From Streptomyces adelaidensis (GTDB lineage Bacteria > Actinomycetota > Actinomycetes > Streptomycetales > Streptomycetaceae), in assembly GCF_016598475.1 (NCBI RefSeq), contig NZ_JAEMUX010000018.1, forward strand, positions 60,122 to 124,121: DNA of 64,000 bases, in the 5' to 3' direction. The position numbers and the translations under genes were made by a program. Below, one piece after another: positions 58,775 to 64,000 of the stretch. The first letter of the stretch is position 1. Each line of letters opens with the position of its first letter. A model generated the notes under the pieces. That model was given only the letters and a program-made list of their open reading frames with translations. It did not search any database and was not told the origin of the DNA.

Positions 58775-60901
58775 ATGGGGCCCGAGGAGTTCGCAAAGAC
58801 CGGTGCGGCCGGGAGGGGCGCGGTGCGGGCGCGGCGGCGTGCCGTCCCGTGGCTGGTGCTCGGGTTGTGGGTGGTGCTGCTCGCCGTGGTGGCGCCGTTC
58901 GCCGCGAAGCTGGGGGAGGTGCAGCACGACCGGGCGGTGGACTACCTGCCGGCCAGTGCGGATTCCACCCAAGTGGCGAAGATCCAGGAGCGGTTGCCCG
59001 GCGGCGAGAGCACCGAGCTGGTGCTCGTGTACCACCGGGACGGCGGCCTGACGGCCGTCGACCGGACCGTCGCCGACGCGCAGGTCGCGCAGATCGGGGA
59101 GCGGGACCGGCTGGTCGGCCGTCCGGAGGGGGTCCCGTCGCAGGACGGGGCCACGCTCATGTACCCGGTGGCCAGCACCGGACCGGGCACCGACGAGAAG
59201 CTGCGGGACGCCTTCGTCGAGCGGGTACGGGACGTCGCCCACAGCGAGGACGGGCTGACGGTCGAGGTGGGCGGCCCGGGGGCCCTCGCCACCGACGCGG
59301 GCAAGGTCTACGAGGCGCTCGGCGGGCCGCTGCTCTACACCACCGTCGGCGTCGTCGCCGTCCTGCTGATCATCATCTACCGGAGCCCGGTGCTGTGGCT
59401 GGTACCGCTCGTCGTCGCCGGGATCGCGGACTTCATGTCGATGGGCGTGGCGTACGGGCTGAACCAGGCCTTCGGGACGACCGTGTCGGGCCAGAGCTCC
59501 GGCGTGATGACGATCCTGGTCTTCGGGGCCGGGACGGACTACGCGCTGCTGCTCGTCTCCCGCTACCGCGAGGAACTGCGGCGGATCGAGCGGCCGTACG
59601 AGGCGATGAGGGTCGCTCTGCGCGGCTGCGGGCCCGCCGTGCTCGCCTCGTCCGGGACGGTCGCGGTGGGGCTGCTGTGCCTGCTCGCGGCGGACCTCAA
59701 CAGCAGCCGGGGCATGGGGCCCCTCGGTGCGGTGGGTGTGCTGTGCGCACTGCTCGCCATGCTCACCCTGCTGCCGGCGATCCTCGTCCTGCTGGGTCGG
59801 CGGGTCTTCTGGCCGCTCGTACCGGCGTACGGCAGTGAGCCGAAGCGGCGGAGGAGCCTGTTCTCGGCGATGGGCTCGTCCGCCGGGCGGCGGCCCCTGG
59901 TCGTGCTCGCCGGCGGAGCCGTACTGCTGGGCACGCTCGCCCTCGGCACGCTGAACCTGCCGGGCTCGCTCAAGCAGGAGGACTCCTTCGTCGACAAGCC
60001 TGAGTCGGTCGCGGCCATGGAGACCCTGGGCAAGGCCTTCCCCGGGCAGAGCACCCAGCCGATCTCGGTGATCACACCGTCCGGGCGGGCCGACGCCACG
60101 ATCGCCGGGATCCGGGAGCACGAGGGGGTCGCGGCGGTCGAGCGGGGCCGTGACGGGGACGGCTGGACCGAGATCTCCGTCATCGCGAAGGGGGCGCCTC
60201 AGTCGGCCGCCGAGACCACCACCATCGAGTCGCTGCGGGACCGACTGCCGGAGTCCTACATCGGCGGGCCGAGCGCCGAACAGCTCGACCTCAAGGACAC
60301 CAACGCCCGGGACCGGCTCGTCGTCGTACCGATCGTGCTGGTGTCCGTGCTGCTCATCCTGGTCGTCCTGCTCCGGAGCCTGGTCGCCCCGCTGCTGCTC
60401 GTCCTGGCCGTGGTCGCGGTGTGGGGGGCGTCGCTCGGCATCGGCGGACTGGTCTTCGGGCCGGTGTTGGGGTTCGAGGGGACCGATCCGGGCCTCGGCC
60501 TGCTGTCCTTCGTCTTCCTCGTCGCCCTCGGTGTCGACTACGGGATCTTCCTCATGCACCGGATGCGCGAGGAGTCCCTCGCCGGCGCGGAACCGGCCGC
60601 CGCCGCGCTCACCGCGCTGCGGACGACAGGCGGGGTCATCGCCTCCGCCGGGCTCGTGCTGGCCGCGACCTTCGCCGTGCTGCTGAACATGGGGCTCGTC
60701 CAACTCGTCGAGCTCGGCTTCGTCATCGCGGTCGGCGTCCTCCTCGACACCTTCCTCGTCCGTACGTACCTCGTGACCAGCGCGAGCGTCGCGCTGCGGC
60801 GGAAGGTGTGGTGGCCGGGAGCGCTGTCGCGGGAGCCGGCGGAGCCCGTCGGTCCGCCGCCGGGCGAGACGCCCGACCGGGAACGCGTGGCCGTCGGCTG
60901 A
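58775..60901 (+). CDS. MMPL/RND-type membrane transporter
   Basis: A 708-residue polytopic protein with two MMPL halves: a membrane helix near the N-terminus, a large extracytoplasmic loop, then a helix bundle with VFGAGTDYALLLVSRYREEL, repeated in the second half as FVFLVALGVDYGIFLMHRM. The conserved Asp-Tyr pairs of MMPL proton relays are present. Such proteins export lipids, siderophores or drugs. The ATG at 58775 is preceded by GAGGAGGGGGG. A hairpin and then a two-component system follow in the same direction, so expression control by that system is plausible. Confidence 0.92.
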   Translation: MGPEEFAKTGAAGRGAVRARRRAVPWLVLGLWVVLLAVVAPFAAKLGEVQHDRAVDYLPASADSTQVAKIQERLPGGESTELVLVYHRDGGLTAVDRTVADAQVAQIGERDRLVGRPEGVPSQDGATLMYPVASTGPGTDEKLRDAFVERVRDVAHSEDGLTVEVGGPGALATDAGKVYEALGGPLLYTTVGVVAVLLIIIYRSPVLWLVPLVVAGIADFMSMGVAYGLNQAFGTTVSGQSSGVMTILVFGAGTDYALLLVSRYREELRRIERPYEAMRVALRGCGPAVLASSGTVAVGLLCLLAADLNSSRGMGPLGAVGVLCALLAMLTLLPAILVLLGRRVFWPLVPAYGSEPKRRRSLFSAMGSSAGRRPLVVLAGGAVLLGTLALGTLNLPGSLKQEDSFVDKPESVAAMETLGKAFPGQSTQPISVITPSGRADATIAGIREHEGVAAVERGRDGDGWTEISVIAKGAPQSAAETTTIESLRDRLPESYIGGPSAEQLDLKDTNARDRLVVVPIVLVSVLLILVVLLRSLVAPLLLVLAVVAVWGASLGIGGLVFGPVLGFEGTDPGLGLLSFVFLVALGVDYGIFLMHRMREESLAGAEPAAAALTALRTTGGVIASAGLVLAATFAVLLNMGLVQLVELGFVIAVGVLLDTFLVRTYLVTSASVALRRKVWWPGALSREPAEPVGPPPGETPDRERVAVG

Positions 60902-60923
60902 CAACCGGAATCACCACCGGGGC

Positions 60924-60944
60924 GCCCCTCCCTCCCGGAGGGGC
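60924..60944 (+). terminator. hairpin between MMPL gene and sensor kinase
   Basis: GCCCCTCC (60924-60931) and GGAGGGGC (60937-60944) form a perfect 8-bp stem with a CTCCC loop, 23 nt after the MMPL stop. It has no T-run and could attenuate rather than fully stop read-through. Confidence 0.5.
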
Positions 60945-60968
60945 ACCCTCCTGACGGAGGATGAGCCC

Positions 60969-62318
60969 GTGACGGGGAACACGAGTACGAGTGCCGAGAC
61001 GGTCGGCGCCAAGGGCACAATGCGGCCGGGGTTCGTCGAACGGCTGCGTACGGCCGCCCGGGTTCACCCCCTGCGGTTCGACGCGTATCTCGCGGTCGCC
61101 CTGGCCGTCTTCGACTGCGCGACCGCCGCCGTCATCACCGGCGACGGGCGCGTCCCGGGCCCGCCGGGCTTCGCCCTGCTGCTCGCCGTCCATCTGCCGC
61201 TGGTCTGGCGCCGACGCCACCCGCTGCTCGCGCTCTGGGCGCTGGTGGCCCTCGTCGCCCCGTACCACGCCTCCGACTACAACCACCCGGCCGCCGTCGC
61301 CCCGGCCATGCTGGCGCTCTACACGGTCGCGGTGAGCGGCACGGCCCGCCGCACGCTGCTCACCGGCGCCGCCGTCGTCGGCGTCACCCTGACCGTCAAC
61401 GCGCTGTTCACACCCCACCAGATCCCGGAGTTCCTGCGGATCTCCGGCTGGATCGTCTCCGTCCTCGTCTTCGGCGGATATGTCCGTATCCACCGCCAGT
61501 ACGTCGACTCCGTCGTCCAACGGGCCGAGCGCGCCGAACGCACCCGCGAGGAGGAGGCGCGGCGGCGGGTCGCGGAGGAGCGGCTGCGCATCGCCCGTGA
61601 CCTGCACGACCTGCTCGCCCACAGCATCACGCTCATCGGCGTGCAGACCTCCGTCGCCGCGCACGTCCTCGCCGCCGACCCCGGCCGCCTCGACCGCGCC
61701 GCCGTCGCCGAGGCCCTCGACGACATCGCCGAGACCTGCCGCAGCGCCCGCGGCGAACTCCGCGGCACGCTGGAGGTGTTGCGCGAGTCCGAGTACGGCG
61801 GCGGTGCGCGTGGCCCGCTGCCGGGCCTCGACGGCCTCTCCGACCTCGTCGACGCGGCCCGCACGGCGGGGGCCAGCGTCGAGGTCACGGTCACCGCCGA
61901 CGGCGTACCCTCCGGCGTGGGTGCCGCCGCCTACCGCATCGTGCAGGAGGCACTGACCAACTCCGTACGGCATGGGGGAGCGGGCGTGGGGATACGGGTG
62001 GAGCTGCGGGGCGGGGGAGGGGTGCTTCGGGTGCGGGTGACGGATGACGGGGCGGGCTCTGGTTCTGGCGCGGGTTCCGGTTCCGGCTTCGGGATTCTCG
62101 GTATGCGGGAGCGGGCCCGCAGCGTCGGCGGCACGCTGGACGCCGGGCCACGCGAGGGGGGCGGTTTCGACGTGGGGGCGGTGCTGCCACTGGGCGGGGT
62201 CGGCGAGCGACACATGGCTGATGCCGGTGCCGGTGCCGGTGCCGGTGCCGGTGCCGGTGTGGGTGTGGGCGACGGCGACGGCGACGACGACGAGCGCGTG
62301 CGGAGGGCGGCCCGATGA
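60969..62318 (+). CDS. sensor histidine kinase (NarL-type partner, HisKA_3)
   Basis: A 449-residue membrane kinase: four to five helices in residues about 40-175, a coiled linker, RIARDLHDLLAHSITLIGVQ with the phosphoacceptor His near 217, and a HATPase domain (RIVQEALTNSVRH, GFGILGMRERARSVGG). Two low-complexity stretches interrupt or follow it: a G/S-rich insert (GSGSGAGSGSG) in the ATP lid, and a G/A then D/G tail. The GTG at 60969 has GGAGG 8 nt upstream. It overlaps the response regulator by 4 nt. Confidence 0.92.
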   Translation: MTGNTSTSAETVGAKGTMRPGFVERLRTAARVHPLRFDAYLAVALAVFDCATAAVITGDGRVPGPPGFALLLAVHLPLVWRRRHPLLALWALVALVAPYHASDYNHPAAVAPAMLALYTVAVSGTARRTLLTGAAVVGVTLTVNALFTPHQIPEFLRISGWIVSVLVFGGYVRIHRQYVDSVVQRAERAERTREEEARRRVAEERLRIARDLHDLLAHSITLIGVQTSVAAHVLAADPGRLDRAAVAEALDDIAETCRSARGELRGTLEVLRESEYGGGARGPLPGLDGLSDLVDAARTAGASVEVTVTADGVPSGVGAAAYRIVQEALTNSVRHGGAGVGIRVELRGGGGVLRVRVTDDGAGSGSGAGSGSGFGILGMRERARSVGGTLDAGPREGGGFDVGAVLPLGGVGERHMADAGAGAGAGAGAGVGVGDGDGDDDERVRRAAR

Positions 62319-62995
62319 CCGACCGCACCATCCGCGTACTCCTCGCCGACGACCAGACGCTCGTCCGCGCCGCCTTCGCCATGCTCGTGGAGTCGGCGCC
62401 GGACATGGAGGTGGTCGGGCAGGCGGGGACGGGCCGGGAGGCGGTGGAGCTGGCACGCACCGCGCGGGCCGACCTCGTCATCATGGACCTGCGCATGCCC
62501 GACCTGGACGGCATCGAGGCCACCCGCCTCATCGCGGCGGACGACGACCTCGCGGGCGTACGGGTCCTGGTGCTCACCACGTACGACACCGACGAGTACG
62601 TCGTGGAGGCCCTGCGCGCCGGTGCCTCCGGCTTCCTCGTCAAGGACATGCGGCCGGCGGAACTCCTGGACGCCATCCGCACGGTGGCCGCCGGCGACGC
62701 GCTCCTCTCCCCGGGCCCCACGGCCCGCCTCATCGCCCGCCTGCTGCGCGGCCCGTCAACGCCACCCGTGCCGCTGACGGGAGGCCCCGACGGCCTCTCC
62801 GACCGCGAGAAGGAAGTCCTCGGCCTCGTCGCGCGCGGCCTCAACAACACCGAGATCGCCGACACCCTGGGCCTCAGCCCGCTGACCGCCAAGACCCACG
62901 TCAGCCGCATCATGGGCAAACTGGGCGCACGGGACCGGGCCCAGCTGGTGATCGTGGCGTACGAGTCGGGACTGGTGACGCCCGGAGCGGTCTGA
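62315..62995 (+). CDS. LuxR/NarL-family response regulator
   Basis: A 226-residue regulator: a receiver domain (ADDQ, phosphoacceptor Asp58 in VIMDLRMPDLDG, conserved T in LTTYD, K in LVKDM) and a C-terminal LuxR helix-turn-helix (LSDREKEVLGLVARGLNN, LSPLTAKTHVSRIMGKLGA). Its ATG overlaps the kinase stop (ATGA). The pair probably controls the MMPL gene just upstream (inference from position). Confidence 0.95.
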   Translation: MTDRTIRVLLADDQTLVRAAFAMLVESAPDMEVVGQAGTGREAVELARTARADLVIMDLRMPDLDGIEATRLIAADDDLAGVRVLVLTTYDTDEYVVEALRAGASGFLVKDMRPAELLDAIRTVAAGDALLSPGPTARLIARLLRGPSTPPVPLTGGPDGLSDREKEVLGLVARGLNNTEIADTLGLSPLTAKTHVSRIMGKLGARDRAQLVIVAYESGLVTPGAV

Positions 62996-63024
62996 GTCGC
63001 CCCGCCTGCCGCTGCCGAGCCTCC

Positions 63025-63972
63025 TCAGGCAGTCGGTCCGACGGTCAGGAGGACCAGGCCCAGAGCGAGGACGGCGAGCCCGCACCAGGAAGCGGCCGGC
63101 AGGCGTTCACCGAGGACGGCGACCCCCAGGACCGCCGCCACGGCGGGCTCGCCCATGGTCAGCGCCGTGGCCACCGACACCGGCGTACGCCGCAGCCCCC
63201 GCCCGTAGAGCCGGTAGGCCAGGCAGAGGGTGAACAGGGCGAGTTACACCGCCACCGCCGCGCCGCGCGTGGTGGCGAGCCACTCCATGTCGACGAACAG
63301 GAACAGCGGCAGGACGAGCAGCCCGGCCGCGCCGAACAGCACGCCCATCACCGCGTCGGACGAGTGGCCGCGCGCGATGAACCTGCCGCCGATCAGGGCG
63401 TAGACGGCGTACGACAGGCCCCCGCACACCGCGAGGACGACGCCCGTCAGATCCATCGGCGAGGCGGCTCCGGCGAGCTCGGGACCCAGCACCAGGAGGG
63501 TGCAGCCCAGCACGGTAGCCAGGGTGGCGCCGGTCCAGCGTGCTGTCGGCCGGACCCGTCCGGTGATCCAGGCCAGCAGTCCGGCGAACACCGGCGCGCT
63601 GCCCAACGCGATCACGGTGGCCACCGCCACGCCGGTCCGGGCCACCGCCGGATAGAACACGACCGGATACCCGGCCACCGCCAGCGCACCGAGAGCGAGC
63701 AGCCACCGCTCCGCACGGGTGCAGGCGGCGGGCAACGAGCGCGCGCCGCGAGAAGTGAGGAACAGCAGGATGCCGCCGAGCGCGAGCCCGGCGCAGCCGA
63801 TGGCCGCCGCCGGCGCGCCGACCGGTGCCAGCGAACTGGCGGTCCCGGTCGTCCCCCACACCACGGCCGAGACGAGGATGGGCGCGGGCCCGCTGAGGAG
63901 ACCGCCACGAGCGGGGCGCGGACCGGCGGCTGCCGGGCGCGCGGGAGTCAGAGAGGAAGTGCGGTTCGGCAC
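63025..63972 (-). pseudogene. EamA/DMT family transporter interrupted by one stop codon
   Basis: From the GTG at 63972 the frame encodes about eight membrane segments (ILVSAVVWGTTGTASSL, GPELAGAASPMDLTGVVLA and others) and stops at TAA (63246-63244) after 242 residues. The same frame continues in register for 72 more codons (LALFTLCLAYRLYG, MGEPAVAAVLGVAVLGERL) to the natural TGA at 63027. A TAC or TAT to TAA change explains it, giving 315 residues in an intact protein. The truncated product lacks the last two membrane helices, so it is probably inactive. A sequencing error must be excluded. Confidence 0.82.
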
Positions 63973-64000
63973 AGTCGTGATCTTCCGTCGTCGAATACGT

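Overview
The window is chromosomal DNA of a Streptomyces species or very close relative. GC is very high with strong third-position GC bias, GTG starts are common, and the core gene order (leuS, comEA-comEC, holA, rpsT, lepA, hemW, hrcA-dnaJ, rsmE, phoH-ybeY-CNNM/CBS protein, era, leuA, terB-like) is typical of Streptomyces. I see no tRNA, rRNA, CRISPR array, prophage or insertion sequence.

Layout. 1-12.3 kb: the end of a membrane b-type cytochrome-like gene on the minus strand; leuS behind a leucine-rich leader peptide and an attenuator; a membrane-anchored coiled-coil protein; a DegV protein; comEA-comEC; a frameshifted arylamine N-acetyltransferase; holA. 12.3-17.3 kb: rpsT, divergent lepA and an acyl-CoA ligase. 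17.3-25.3 kb: a signalling block with a hybrid kinase carrying six tandem HAMP-type units, a stand-alone response regulator, and a divergent PP2C-type phosphatase whose GAF domain is split by a long repeat tract. 25.3-39.3 kb: hemW, DUF3097, an MBL hydrolase, CIRCE-hrcA-dnaJ, a nitronate monooxygenase-like protein with rsmE, a lipoprotein, a tricorn-type protease, and HIT-rnz-adenine deaminase. 39.3-45.3 kb: a PfkB kinase and a glucarate catabolism cluster (gudD, kdgD, IclR regulator, damaged MFS transporter). 45.3-52.3 kb: phoH-ybeY-CNNM/CBS-YjbR, a degenerate cytidine-deaminase-like protein, a small secreted protein, glnK and era. 52.3-64 kb: a GH1 beta-glucosidase, an M4 protease with its emfourin-type inhibitor, leuA with a Leu leader, a TerB-like protein, an MMPL transporter followed by a two-component system, and a DMT transporter broken by one stop codon.

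Two themes stand out. First, at least seven genes are decayed: NAT (1-nt frameshift), an M20 peptidase C-terminus (10-bp duplication), an MFS transporter (internal deletion), an amtB C-terminus, a protein-arginine-deiminase-like N-terminus, a cytochrome P450 C-terminus and an EamA transporter (nonsense). Most sit between intact core genes and look like deletion scars. Second, gene ends are marked by a recurrent GC-rich element (about nine copies, two forming perfect 24- and 27-bp inverted repeats). In three places it is preceded by a second repeat, making a composite B-A element.

Leucine appears twice as a regulatory input: both leuS and leuA have short leader ORFs with a run of Leu codons, so tRNA charging and leucine synthesis may respond to the same signal.
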